A DNA stretch of 64,000 bases from Paracoccus haematequi (GTDB lineage: Bacteria > Pseudomonadota > Alphaproteobacteria > Rhodobacterales > Rhodobacteraceae), in contig CAMCVS010000002.1 in assembly GCA_945881965.1 (NCBI GenBank), forward strand, positions 186,001 to 250,000. Direction: 5' to 3'. Positions 45,167-54,209 of this stretch are shown here, one piece after another; the stretch's first letter is position 1, and each line of letters starts with the position of its first letter. The notes under the pieces are model-generated. The model was not told where the DNA came from, did no database searches, and saw only the letters and a program-made list of their open reading frames with translations. The translations under genes were made by a program, and so were the position numbers.

Positions 45167-46117
45167 ATGGATCATGTCATGCCCACCCCCGCCCATCCGT
45201 TCCGTATCGGCACCCGTGGCTCGCCGCTGGCGCTGGCGCAGGCGCATGAAACCCGCGCGCGGCTGATGGCGGCGCATGGGTTGGCCGAGGATGCGATTGC
45301 CATCGTGGTGATCAAGACCACCGGCGATGACCGCAGCCTGATCGACGCCGACCGCCCGTTGAAGGAAATCGGCAACAAGGGGCTGTTTACCAAGGAAATC
45401 GAAGAGGCGCTGATCGCGGGCCGCGTCGATATTGCCGTCCATTCGATGAAGGACGTGCCGACCGCGCGCCAGCCCGGTCTGGCCCTGATGGCCTATCTGC
45501 CGCGCGAGGATGTGCGCGATGCCTTTGTCAGTCCGCGTTACGAAACATTGGCCGATTTGCCCAGCGGCGCGCGCGTTGGCACGTCCAGCCTGCGGCGCAA
45601 GGCGCAACTGCTGCACCGTTTCCCGCATCTGACGGTGGTGGAATTTCGCGGCAATGTGCAGACTCGCATGGCAAAATTGCTGGCCGAGATGGCGGATGCC
45701 ACGTTCCTGGCCATGGCCGGGTTGAACCGGCTGGGCATGGATGTGGCGCGCGGGCCGGTCGATGTCGCCGACATGCTGCCCGCCGTCGCCCAAGGTGCCA
45801 TCGGGATCGAGGCGCGGGCGGATGACGCAGCGACCGCCGCCCTGCTGGCCCCGTTGAACCATGCGCCCACCGAAACCCGGCTGAAGGCGGAACGCAGCCT
45901 GCTGCAGCGGCTGGACGGGTCGTGCCAAACCCCGATTGCCGCGCTGGCCACGCTGGACGGGGGCCGCCTGACCCTGACCGCCGAGATCCTGAAACCCGAT
46001 GGGTCGCAGGCGTTCAAGGACGCGCTGACGGGGGCGGCGGCGGATGCCGAGACCATCGGAATCACGCTGGCCGAAACCCTGCTGACCCGCGCCGGGCCGG
46101 GGTTCTTGCAGGCTTAA
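45167..46117 (+). CDS. hemC: Hydroxymethylbilane synthase (porphobilinogen deaminase)
   Basis: Cytoplasmic enzyme (316 residues from this start) that joins four porphobilinogens. It has IGTRGSPLALAQA, HSMKDVPTARQPG, GTSSLRRKAQL, EFRGNVQTRM and the dipyrromethane-cofactor cysteine in DGSCQTPIAA. The start is uncertain, because neither the ATG at 45167 nor the one at 45179 has a clear ribosome site. The stop overlaps that of the convergent permease by 4 nt. Confidence 0.96.
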   Translation: MDHVMPTPAHPFRIGTRGSPLALAQAHETRARLMAAHGLAEDAIAIVVIKTTGDDRSLIDADRPLKEIGNKGLFTKEIEEALIAGRVDIAVHSMKDVPTARQPGLALMAYLPREDVRDAFVSPRYETLADLPSGARVGTSSLRRKAQLLHRFPHLTVVEFRGNVQTRMAKLLAEMADATFLAMAGLNRLGMDVARGPVDVADMLPAVAQGAIGIEARADDAATAALLAPLNHAPTETRLKAERSLLQRLDGSCQTPIAALATLDGGRLTLTAEILKPDGSQAFKDALTGAAADAETIGITLAETLLTRAGPGFLQA

Positions 46118-48630
46118 TCCGCGCTGCGCAGCACTTGGGCCGGTCGCGCCTGCAAGGGGGCCAGCGCAAATGCCAGCCCCGCCAACAGCACCGCCAGCAC
46201 TCCGCCGCCGACGATGCCGATGGCCGATTGCCAGATCACCGCGAAATCGGTGTTCATCACGAACCGGCTGACCGCCCAGCCCCCCGCGATGCCCGCCGCA
46301 ACCGCGACCAGCCCCGCAAACAGGCCCAGAATCGCCGCGCGCAGCGCGAAACTGCGCAGGATATGCCCCCGCGTCGCGCCCAGCGTTTTCAACAGCGCGG
46401 CCTCGGTCACGCGGCCCCGTTGCCCCGCCGCTGCCGCGCCGATCAGCACCAGCATGCCCGTAAGCAAGGTTGCCGCCGCGCCCCAGCGGGTGGCCGCGCC
46501 GATCGCCGCCAGCAATTCCGCCACCCGGTCGATGGCATCGCGCACCCGGATTGCGGTGACGTTGGGATAGGCGCGCGAAATATCGCGCAGCAGCGCCGCC
46601 TCGGACGCAGGCGCGGCATAGACCGTGGCGATGAAGGTATGCGGCGCGCCCGACAGCGCGGCATCATTCATCGCCAGCAGGAACCCCATCCCGGCGGTGG
46701 AAAAATCCACCTCGCGGAAGGATGTGATGGTGCCGGTGACATCGCGGCCAAGGATGTTGACCGTCATGGTGTCACCAAGGCTGAGGCCCATCTCGGCGGC
46801 TTCCTCGGCGGCGAAGCTGATCTGTGGCGGGCCCTGGTAATCCGCCGCCCACCACGTGCCGTCGGTGACGCGCGTGGTCGTGGGCTGGGTGGTGGCATAG
46901 GTCACGCCGCGGTCGCCCTGCAACACCCAGTGATCGCCCGCAGTTTCCGCCGCTGGCCGGTCATTGATCCGCGTGATCACGCCGCGCAGCATCGGCGCGT
47001 TTTCCACGCGGGACACGCCGGGGTCATTGGTCGCGCGGTCCAGAAAGCCCGCCACCTGATCTTTCTGGATGTCGACAAAGAAATACGTGGGCGCCTCGGT
47101 CGGCAGGTCGCGGGTGATGGCGGATTGCAGGTTGCCGTCGATCTGTCCAATCGCCGCCAGCACCGACAGGCCCAGACCCAGCGACAGCACGGTTGCCCCC
47201 GCCTCGCCCCGCGGGCTGGACAGCGCGGCGAGCGACCAGCGCAGCGCGGGCAAGCCCTGCGACCAGCCGCGCGCGCGCCGCGCCAACAGGCGCAACGCGA
47301 TGGCCGCCATTGCCAATACCGCCAGCGCCGCCGCCAGCCCGCCAAAGGTGCCCAAGGTCAATTGCCACGTGCCCGAAAACAGGATCGCCGTGCCCAACAG
47401 CGCCGCCAGCGCCACCGCAGTGGCGACAAGAAACGGCCAGCGGGGCAGGGAGGGCGCGCCGTCCAGCGCATCGCGGAAGAGCGTCGCAGCCCGCACCTCG
47501 ACCGTGCGCGACAGCGGCCACAGCGTGAACACCAGCGCGGTGAGCGCGCCATAGATCGCTGCCTCGGCCAAGGGCGCGGGATAGACCGTGAATATGGCGG
47601 GCACCGGCAGCGCAGCGGCCATCAGGGGGCCAGCCGCGATGGGCACCAGCGCGCCAAGCGCAACGCCCATCACGATGCCCAGGCCCGCAAGCGCGCCGAT
47701 CTGCAGGAAATAGGCCAGAAACACCGTGCGCCGATCCGCGCCCAGCGTGCGCAGCGTAGCAATCACCGGCGTCTTGCCCGCGATATAGGCACGCACCGCC
47801 GCCGACACGCCGATGCCGCCCACGGCTAGCCCCGACAGGCCGACAAGGATCAGGAACGCGCCCAGCCGGTCGACAAATTCGGCCACGCCCGGTGCGCCGT
47901 TGCGCGCATCGCGCCAGCGCAGGCCCGACCCGTCAAGGGCGGCGCGCGCGGCGGCCTCGGCGCTGGCAAGGTCCGTGCTAGCGGGCAGGTCCAGCCGGTA
48001 TTTCGTTTCATAGAGCGTGCCGGGCGCCAGCAGCCCCGCATTGGCCAGCGCGAGCAGGCCCACCACCGTGCGCGGCCCGAACGAAAACCCGCCCGCCGCA
48101 CTGTCGGGTTCGCGGATCAGCCGCGCCATCAGGCGGAAATCCTGCGTGCCAAGGCGGAACGTGTCGCCAACCGCCATCCCCAGCCGTTCCGCCAGCAGCG
48201 GGTCCATCACGCCCCCCGGCAGGCCCTCCGCCCCCGCCAGCGCCTCTGCCATCGGCATGGCCGGGTCCAGCACGGCATCGCCCAACAAGGGCCAGTTGCC
48301 ATCCACGCCTTTGACCTGCGTCAGCGCGCGGTCATCGCCCACAACGGCCATGGACCGGAAATCGACGATTTCCGATACGCCCTCGGCGAAACCGTCCAGC
48401 CAGGCGCGCTCTTCGGGCGTGGCGAACCGATAGACCAGCTCGATCTCGGCATCCCCGCCCAAGAGGATCGCGCCGTCGCGCGCCAGCCCAGCCTCGATCC
48501 CAGACCGCACGCTGCCCACGCCCGCAATCGCGGCCACGCCCAGCGTCAGGCATAGCAGGAAAATCCGGAACCCGCGCAGACCGCCCCGCAATTCGCGGCG
48601 CGCGATGCGGGCGGCGTTCAGCAGGGTCAT
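46114..48630 (-). CDS. ybbP: FtsX-like ABC transporter permease (YbbP-like)
   Basis: Inner-membrane protein of 838 residues with about ten hydrophobic segments and two FtsX-type blocks, near 255-370 and 700-838, plus large periplasmic regions. The N-terminus RIARRELRGGLRGFRIFLLCL is typical of YbbP-like permeases. It is translationally coupled to the upstream ATPase (ATGA overlap) and adjoins a TesA-like hydrolase, the same trio as tesA-ybbA-ybbP in E. coli. The substrate is unknown. A lipid or lipoprotein-release role is often proposed. Confidence 0.9.
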   Translation of the reverse strand: MTLLNAARIARRELRGGLRGFRIFLLCLTLGVAAIAGVGSVRSGIEAGLARDGAILLGGDAEIELVYRFATPEERAWLDGFAEGVSEIVDFRSMAVVGDDRALTQVKGVDGNWPLLGDAVLDPAMPMAEALAGAEGLPGGVMDPLLAERLGMAVGDTFRLGTQDFRLMARLIREPDSAAGGFSFGPRTVVGLLALANAGLLAPGTLYETKYRLDLPASTDLASAEAAARAALDGSGLRWRDARNGAPGVAEFVDRLGAFLILVGLSGLAVGGIGVSAAVRAYIAGKTPVIATLRTLGADRRTVFLAYFLQIGALAGLGIVMGVALGALVPIAAGPLMAAALPVPAIFTVYPAPLAEAAIYGALTALVFTLWPLSRTVEVRAATLFRDALDGAPSLPRWPFLVATAVALAALLGTAILFSGTWQLTLGTFGGLAAALAVLAMAAIALRLLARRARGWSQGLPALRWSLAALSSPRGEAGATVLSLGLGLSVLAAIGQIDGNLQSAITRDLPTEAPTYFFVDIQKDQVAGFLDRATNDPGVSRVENAPMLRGVITRINDRPAAETAGDHWVLQGDRGVTYATTQPTTTRVTDGTWWAADYQGPPQISFAAEEAAEMGLSLGDTMTVNILGRDVTGTITSFREVDFSTAGMGFLLAMNDAALSGAPHTFIATVYAAPASEAALLRDISRAYPNVTAIRVRDAIDRVAELLAAIGAATRWGAAATLLTGMLVLIGAAAAGQRGRVTEAALLKTLGATRGHILRSFALRAAILGLFAGLVAVAAGIAGGWAVSRFVMNTDFAVIWQSAIGIVGGGVLAVLLAGLAFALAPLQARPAQVLRSAD

Positions 48631-49319
48631 TCCGCAACCTCGGCCAAGGTGCTGTCGATCCGGCCATCGCGCAGCCGGATCACCCGGTCACAGCGCCGCG
48701 CCAGATCCTCGGAATGGGTCACCAGCACCAGCGTCGCGCCATGCCGGTCGCGCAGGTCGAACAACAACCGGATGATCGCCGCGCCATTCGCCCCGTCCAG
48801 ATTGCCGGTCGGTTCATCCGCCAACAGCAGTTTCGGGCGCGGGGCCGATGCACGCGCCAGCGCCACGCGCTGTTGTTCGCCGCCCGACATCTGTCCGGGA
48901 TAGTGATCGGCGCGGTGCGCCAGCCCGACCGCGTCCAGTTCCGCTGCCGCGCGGGCAAAGGCGTCGCGGTGCCCGGCCAACTCCAGCGGTGTGGCCACGT
49001 TTTCCAGCGCCGTCATGGTCGGGATCAGGTGGAACGACTGGAACACCACGCCGATATTGTCGCGCCGCAACCGCGCCAGCGCGTCCTCGTTCATCGTGGT
49101 CAGGTCATGGCCCAACGCGCGCACCGTGCCGCCCGTCGCCCGTTCCAATCCGCCCATCAGCATCAACAAGGATGATTTGCCCGACCCGGACGGGCCGACA
49201 AGGCCCACCGTTTCGCCCTGTGTGACGTCCAGCGTGATGCCATGCAGGATCGTGACCAATCCGGCATTGCCATTCAGCGCCAGCCGCGCATCTATCAGGC
49301 GAAGGACAGGTTCAGTCAT
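48627..49319 (-). CDS. ybbA: ABC transporter ATP-binding protein (YbbA/LolD-like)
   Basis: ATPase of 230 residues for the YbbP-like permease. Walker A is GPSGSGKSSLL, signature MSGGEQQRVALA and Walker B LLLADEPTGNLD, with VTHSEDLARRCDRVI after it. It belongs to the MacB/LolD class that works by mechanotransmission rather than import. Its start codon overlaps that of the divergent SGNH hydrolase by 2 nt, leaving the promoters of the two genes inside each other's coding sequence. Confidence 0.92.
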   Translation of the reverse strand: MTEPVLRLIDARLALNGNAGLVTILHGITLDVTQGETVGLVGPSGSGKSSLLMLMGGLERATGGTVRALGHDLTTMNEDALARLRRDNIGVVFQSFHLIPTMTALENVATPLELAGHRDAFARAAAELDAVGLAHRADHYPGQMSGGEQQRVALARASAPRPKLLLADEPTGNLDGANGAAIIRLLFDLRDRHGATLVLVTHSEDLARRCDRVIRLRDGRIDSTLAEVAE

Positions 49320-49998
49320 GATGCGAGGCCCTTACTTGGCGTTACTCCCGACATATGGCTTTTTGCGGCAATGCAGCAAGGTCTTGGCGGTGCTGACATG
49401 CTTCGCGGGCGGGCCTTTGCGCGCCGACACGGTGGATATCCTCGCCTTGGGCGACAGCCTGACAGCGGGTTACGGCCTGATGGATCACGAAGGATTCGTG
49501 CCGCAACTGACGGCGTGGCTGGCGGCAAACGGCCACCCGGCGCGGGTGGTCAACGCGGGGGTGTCGGGCGATACCACGGCAGGCGGGCTGTCGCGGTTCG
49601 AATGGTCGCTGGACGGCACGATTGACGGCGTGATCGTGGCTTTGGGTGGCAATGACCTGCTGCGCGGGATTGATCCGGTGGTGTCACGGGCCAATCTGGC
49701 CGCGATTCTGGACATTGCGCGGGCGCGAAATCTGCCGGTGTTGCTGGTCGGCCTGTCTGCACCGGGCAATTACGGACCGGCCTACAAGGCGGCCTTTGAT
49801 GCGATCTGGCCTGACCTCTCGGCGCAATATGGCACGCTGATGGTGCCGTCATTCTTTGTGGGGCTTCAGGACCGCGACCCCGCAACCATGGGCGCGATGA
49901 TGCAGCCGGACGGTATCCATCCCAGTGGCGATGGCGTTGCCGCCATCGTCGCGGGGTTGGGGCCGCATGTGATCGATCTGATCAAACGGGTGAAATGA
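49318..49998 (+). CDS. tesA: SGNH-type arylesterase/thioesterase (TesA-like)
   Basis: Secreted or periplasmic lipolytic hydrolase of 226 residues. A hydrophobic stretch (SKVLAVLTCFAGG, ending near residue 39) acts as signal. The SGNH blocks are GDSLTAGYG (catalytic Ser), NAGVSGDTTAGG (Gly), ALGGNDLLRG (Asn) and DGIHPSGDG (Asp and His). Start is uncertain between ATGs at 49318 and 49321, both with AAGGACAGG upstream. Divergence from ybbA repeats the E. coli arrangement. Whether it acts on acyl-CoA, lysophospholipid or aryl esters cannot be told. Confidence 0.9.
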   Translation: MMRGPYLALLPTYGFLRQCSKVLAVLTCFAGGPLRADTVDILALGDSLTAGYGLMDHEGFVPQLTAWLAANGHPARVVNAGVSGDTTAGGLSRFEWSLDGTIDGVIVALGGNDLLRGIDPVVSRANLAAILDIARARNLPVLLVGLSAPGNYGPAYKAAFDAIWPDLSAQYGTLMVPSFFVGLQDRDPATMGAMMQPDGIHPSGDGVAAIVAGLGPHVIDLIKRVK

Positions 49999-50027
49999 GG
50001 CGCCGCAGCCCTTGCGGCGCGCGCGCC

Positions 50028-50234
50028 TTACAGCAGGCGCAGGTCCACGGCTGATTCACGGCCATCGCGGCCCGGCTGGATCTCAAAGCTGACCTTTTGG
50101 TTATCGGCCAACCCGGTCAGGCCCGAACGCTCGACCGCCGAGATATGCACGAACACGTCCTTTTTGCCGCCATCGGGGGCAATGAACCCGTAACCCTTTG
50201 TTGTATTGAACCATTTCACGGTGCCGGTGGCCAT
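50028..50234 (-). CDS. cspA: Cold-shock protein (CspA family)
   Basis: Single OB-fold nucleic-acid chaperone of 68 residues. RNP1 is KGYGFIAP and RNP2 VFVHIS, preceded by [16 protein letters not shown] lies about seven bases before the ATG at 50234. A 225 bp gap to the divergent trxC leaves room for a long 5' leader, common in cold-shock genes, but no defined element was recognised. Confidence 0.96.
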   Translation of the reverse strand: MATGTVKWFNTTKGYGFIAPDGGKKDVFVHISAVERSGLTGLADNQKVSFEIQPGRDGRESAVDLRLL

Positions 50235-50459
50235 CGTGATGCTCCTTCGTCTGTCATGCTGCCCACGGTATTGCGGCAGCCCGGCTCGTAGTCGCAGGAT
50301 CGATGGCTGAGCCGGTGAAGCAGCACGAGGTCGAATGCAGTACGTCGCGTGAAAAAAATGAAAGAGAATCGGGAAAAAATCAATCCCTGTGACACGCGGC
50401 CTTTTTCCGGTGGCGTGCAGGTCATATGTCAAGGTAAGAATGTGATGGCAGAGGCCGAG

Positions 50460-50900
50460 ATGACCCAATCCCTTGATGCGAAAAAGATTACCTGTCTTGA
50501 CTGCGGTCAGGTTAACCGGGTGCCCGCCGCGCGACTGACGGATGCGCCAAAATGTGGCACCTGCGGTGCGGCGCTGATGCCTGCAAAGGCAGTCGAGATT
50601 GATCTGGCGACCCTGCAAAAGGCCGCGCGCAACGATGACCTGCCGCTGGTGGTGGATTTCTGGGCGCCGTGGTGCGGGCCTTGCCGGATGATGGCCCCGG
50701 AATTTTCCAAGGCTGCCAGTATGTTGGCCGGTCAGGCGCGGCTGGTCAAGGTCAACACCGAAGCCGACCCGCAGGCCGGAGCCGCCTATGCGATACGGGG
50801 CATCCCCACCATGGTCGCCTTCAAGGGCGGGCGGGAACGCACACGGCAATCAGGGGCGATGCAGGCCCCGGCGATCGTGACATGGGTCAGGGCGGTCTGA
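50460..50900 (+). CDS. trxC: Thioredoxin 2 (TrxC)
   Basis: Cytoplasmic zinc-binding thioredoxin of 146 residues. An N-terminal zinc finger has two CxxC pairs (CLDCG and CGTCG), followed by the thioredoxin domain with active site [12 protein letters not shown] and the cis-proline in GIPTMVAF. The ATG at 50460 has GAGG five bases upstream. An ATG at 50445 is also possible. It is convergent with the L,D-transpeptidase. Confidence 0.93.
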   Translation: MTQSLDAKKITCLDCGQVNRVPAARLTDAPKCGTCGAALMPAKAVEIDLATLQKAARNDDLPLVVDFWAPWCGPCRMMAPEFSKAASMLAGQARLVKVNTEADPQAGAAYAIRGIPTMVAFKGGRERTRQSGAMQAPAIVTWVRAV

Positions 50901-50904
50901 AAGA

Positions 50905-51468
50905 TCACAAAACCGTGACAACCGTCCCGACCGGAACGCGTTCATACAGGTCGATCACATGTTCGTTGATCATCCGGATGCAACCGTTCGACACCGATTG
51001 CCCGATGGACCACGGCTGTGTCGTGCCGTGAATCCGGAAAAACGTGTCGCGGCGGTCCTGGAACAGATACAGCGCGCGTGCGCCCAGCGGGTTTTCCTCG
51101 CCGCCGGGCTGAACATACTCGTTGTCCTTGAACTTGCCATAGGTCTTGGGGTCACGCTCGATCATCTCGGGCGTGGGCCGCCAGGTGGGCCATTCCTTTT
51201 TCACGTCGATGGTCGCGGTGCCGGTAAATTCGAGCCCCGCCTTGCCAACGCCGACGCCATAGCGGATCGCCTGACCCGGCGCGGTCACGAAATACAGGAA
51301 ATGCGCGCGCGGCAGCACCAGCAGCGAATTGGCCGGATAGCCCGCCTTGATCGTCACCGGTTGCGGCGCAAACTTGGGGTCCAGCACAAAGGGTTGGTTC
51401 TGGGCCAGCGCCGGAGTGGCCATGCTGGCGGCGGCGGAAATTGCAAGAAAATTGCGACGTGACAACAT
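50905..51468 (-). CDS. L,D-transpeptidase (YkuD family), Tat-type signal
   Basis: Periplasmic peptidoglycan cross-linking or lipoprotein-attaching enzyme of 187 residues. The signal peptide begins MLSRRNFLAISAAASM with a twin-arginine pattern and ends ALA-Q near residue 22. The YkuD catalytic region is FRIHGTTQPWSIGQS followed by SNGCIRMINE, giving the conserved His, Ser and nucleophilic Cys. The ATG at 51468 was chosen so that the protein begins with this signal. Confidence 0.93.
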   Translation of the reverse strand: MLSRRNFLAISAAASMATPALAQNQPFVLDPKFAPQPVTIKAGYPANSLLVLPRAHFLYFVTAPGQAIRYGVGVGKAGLEFTGTATIDVKKEWPTWRPTPEMIERDPKTYGKFKDNEYVQPGGEENPLGARALYLFQDRRDTFFRIHGTTQPWSIGQSVSNGCIRMINEHVIDLYERVPVGTVVTVL

Positions 51469-51573
51469 GATCGGGCTGGCCCTGTCTGTTAAAAACTTCG
51501 CTGGAACCGTGCCATGACCGGTCCCAAGGTTCAAGCCCCGCAACAGTCACAGCCCCGTCAGCACGGGGCCGGA

Positions 51574-52371
51574 TCAGGCGAAATGGATCCGCACGCGCCC
51601 GAAATCACCGAAATCCGCGTCGATATCGGTGCCGGGTGGACATTCGACCGGTCCGATGAACGATCCCGACAGCACCACCTGACCGGGTTCGATGCGCTGG
51701 CCATATTGCCCCATCCGCCGCGCCAGCCAGACCAGCCCTGTCACCGGGTCATCCAGCACCGCCGCGCCCAGCCCGGTCGCCACGACCTCGCCATTGCGTT
51801 TGACGATGGCACCCGTCCAGCGCAGGTCATGCGCGCCGGGCGCGTGCCGCGCCGCGCCCAGCACGATGCCGGCATTTGCCGCGTTATCAGACACCGTATC
51901 AAAGATGCGGCGCGGCTGACCCGTGGCGGGGTCGGCACGCAGGATCCGCGTGTCGAGAATTTCGAGTGCGGGCAGCACGCTTTCGGTTGCGGCCAGCACC
52001 TGATCGCGGGTCACCTCGCCCGACAAGGGTTCGCGCAGGACAAAGGCGATTTCCGCCTCGATCCGGGGCTGGATGAACCGGCCCTGCGGCACCGTATCGC
52101 CGCTGTGAAACAGCATGTCGTCATACAACACGCCCGAATCCGGCGTGTCGATCCCCAGCGCGTCCTGCATCGCCTTTGACGTCAGGCCGATCTTCCAGCC
52201 GATGATCTGGCGGCCTTGCGCCAGCTTTTGCGCCATCTGCGCCGACTGGATCGCATAGGCCTCGTCCAGCGTGATATCGGGATAGGCCAGCGAAATCAGG
52301 CCGATCTGTGTCCGCGTCGCCTCGGCTTGCAACAGCGCGCCAGCGGCGGCGGCGATCTGGTCGGGGGTCAT
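51574..52371 (-). CDS. hpaH: 2-oxohepta-3-ene-1,7-dioate hydratase
   Basis: Enzyme (265 residues) adding water to the oxo-diene acid formed late in homoprotocatechuate meta-cleavage, giving 4-hydroxy-2-oxoheptanedioate. It has GRQIIGWKIGLTSKAMQ, SGVLYDDMLFHSGD, PRIEAEIAFVL (metal-binding Glu pair) and VLSGSFIGPVECPPGTD, as in HpaH and the related MhpD. It is the last gene of the hpa operon and overlaps hpaG by 4 nt. The next step, aldolase HpaI, is not encoded here. Confidence 0.92.
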   Translation of the reverse strand: MTPDQIAAAAGALLQAEATRTQIGLISLAYPDITLDEAYAIQSAQMAQKLAQGRQIIGWKIGLTSKAMQDALGIDTPDSGVLYDDMLFHSGDTVPQGRFIQPRIEAEIAFVLREPLSGEVTRDQVLAATESVLPALEILDTRILRADPATGQPRRIFDTVSDNAANAGIVLGAARHAPGAHDLRWTGAIVKRNGEVVATGLGAAVLDDPVTGLVWLARRMGQYGQRIEPGQVVLSGSFIGPVECPPGTDIDADFGDFGRVRIHFA

Positions 52372-53222
52372 GCGTCGGCTACTCCGTTGCTAAGGCTGCC
52401 GATGCCCTCGGCCTCGATTTCCACGACATCACCGGGCACCAGCCAGCGCGGCGGATCAAACCGCGCGCCGGCTCCGGTGGGTGTGCCGCACAGGATCATG
52501 TCGCCGGGCACCAGCGTGCAGAATGTGGACACATATTCAACGATATAACGGAAGTCATAGATCATCCGCGAGGTGCGGTCATCCTGGCGCAGCTCGCCAT
52601 TCACCCGCGTGGTCAGGCGGATGTCATCCAGTTGCGCCGGGTCATCAAACGGCACCAGCCACGGCCCGATTGACCCGGACGCATCCCAGTTCTTGCCTTG
52701 TGTCACGTTGAATTTCGCATGCCGGACCCAATCCCGGATGGTGCCTTCGTTCGCCATCGTCAGGGCGGCGATATGATCATAGGCCCCGTCGCGCGCGATG
52801 CGGCGGCCCGGTTTGCCGATGACGATGACCACCTCGCCTTCGTAATCCAGTTGCGCCGATTCCGGCGGGCGGATCAGCGGCTGGCGGTGGCCCGTAAAGG
52901 ACCGCGCGAACCGGATGAACAGCGAGGGGCGTTCTGCTGCTGCCTGCCCATCCTTGTATTCGGCGTTGCGGTCAGGGAAATTCACACCGACGCAGATGAT
53001 CTTTTCCGGCGCGGCCAGCGGGATCAGATACGTCAGCGTATGTTCATCCAGATCGGGCGCACGCATTACAGCGGCCAGATCGGGCAGGGCCCCCGCCACC
53101 ACCGCGTCCTGCAACCGCGCGAATTGCGGGAAATCATCGGTCAGGTCGATGACCCCCGCATCGGTGACGCGGCCAAACCGTTCGCGGCCATCGCGCAGAA
53201 AGGCAGCGTATCGCGGCCTCAT
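52368..53222 (-). CDS. hpaG: Fumarylacetoacetate hydrolase-family decarboxylase/isomerase (HpaG)
   Basis: Protein of 284 residues. In this pathway it would decarboxylate 5-oxopent-3-ene-1,2,5-tricarboxylate and isomerise the product. The FAH fold shows ICVGVNFPDRNAEY, the metal-site QLDYEGEVVIVIGK, NVTQGKNWDASGSIGPWLV and ILCGTPTGAG. The E. coli HpaG is a fused duplicate of over 400 residues, whereas this one is a single unit. The activity split is therefore inferred from operon context. Confidence 0.88.
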   Translation of the reverse strand: MRPRYAAFLRDGRERFGRVTDAGVIDLTDDFPQFARLQDAVVAGALPDLAAVMRAPDLDEHTLTYLIPLAAPEKIICVGVNFPDRNAEYKDGQAAAERPSLFIRFARSFTGHRQPLIRPPESAQLDYEGEVVIVIGKPGRRIARDGAYDHIAALTMANEGTIRDWVRHAKFNVTQGKNWDASGSIGPWLVPFDDPAQLDDIRLTTRVNGELRQDDRTSRMIYDFRYIVEYVSTFCTLVPGDMILCGTPTGAGARFDPPRWLVPGDVVEIEAEGIGSLSNGVADA

Positions 53223-54199
53223 GGCGCGATGATCGGCTGGGATTTCAATTCACTGTCCACCAGCGCGGCGCCTTCGAAAACTGACCCCAGTTCGAACCAC
53301 GTGCGCGGCGCGGGGGCGCCCCACAGGGTCTGGCGCTGTGGGTCGGTCAGGTCCCATTTGATCGGTTCGTGATCGGGGTCGATGGTCTGGTAATCGGAAC
53401 AGTAAATCTCGGTCCGGTGCCCGTCGCGGTCGCGGATATACAGGAAAAACGCGTTGGAAATGCCATGCCGCCCCGGCCCGCGTTCGATATTGGGCAGGTA
53501 GCCGGACGTGGACATGATATCCAGCAGGTCGATGATGTTCAGCGGTGTCGGCACCCAGAATGCCACATGATGCAGGCGCGGCCCGGTGCCATTGGTGAAT
53601 GCGATGTCATGCACGCCGCCCTTGCGGTGCATCCATGCCGCCCAACTGCGGCCGGTGATGGCATCTTCGGTATATTCCGTTACGCGAAAACCGATATCGT
53701 TATAGAAGCGCACGCTGGCATCGACATCGGACGCGAACAGGTTGAAATGGTCGATCCGCAGTGGTTTCACCCCGCGATACAGCGCGTATTTTTGGTGGAT
53801 CGACGGCAGGCGGTCCATCGTGGCGTAAAATTCCAGCGGCACCCCGAACGGGTCGCGCGTGGTCAACACCCGGCCCATGAACGGGCGTTCCACCCACGCA
53901 ACAGGCAGACCGCGCGATGCAAAATACGCTGCCGCGCGGTCCAGGTCATCTTCGGACCAGACCTTGAACCCCAATACGCCGACGGATGGTTCATCTGCGC
54001 GGCGCAGGATCAGGCAGTGGTGCCCGCGTTCCTCCATCGCGCGCAGATAGATCACGCCCGCGTCCTCATGCGTGACCTGCAAGCCCAAGAGATCGACGTA
54101 ATAGGCGCGCGACCATGCCAGATCGGTTACCCGCAATTCGGTATGGCTGAGGCGGACGATGTTGAACGGCGGCGTCAGGTTCGGTGCGGGAATGGCCAT
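53219..54199 (-). CDS. hpaD: 3,4-dihydroxyphenylacetate 2,3-dioxygenase
   Basis: Class I (vicinal oxygen chelate) extradiol dioxygenase of 326 residues that opens the homoprotocatechuate ring. Two VOC modules are seen. The metal ligands fit His in RIDHFNLFASDVD, His in LHHVAFWVPTP and Glu in GHRTEIYCSDYQT. AGGAG lies six bases before the second of two adjacent ATGs (54199), which I took as the start. It overlaps hpaG by 4 nt. Confidence 0.93.
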   Translation of the reverse strand: MAIPAPNLTPPFNIVRLSHTELRVTDLAWSRAYYVDLLGLQVTHEDAGVIYLRAMEERGHHCLILRRADEPSVGVLGFKVWSEDDLDRAAAYFASRGLPVAWVERPFMGRVLTTRDPFGVPLEFYATMDRLPSIHQKYALYRGVKPLRIDHFNLFASDVDASVRFYNDIGFRVTEYTEDAITGRSWAAWMHRKGGVHDIAFTNGTGPRLHHVAFWVPTPLNIIDLLDIMSTSGYLPNIERGPGRHGISNAFFLYIRDRDGHRTEIYCSDYQTIDPDHEPIKWDLTDPQRQTLWGAPAPRTWFELGSVFEGAALVDSELKSQPIIAP

Positions 54200-54209
54200 C
54201 ATCGTCTCC

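Noticed and set aside
45922-47829. Open frame of 635 codons on the plus strand across the YbbP-like permease
   Set aside because: Antisense to a clear FtsX-type permease, with low-complexity Arg/Gln/His composition.
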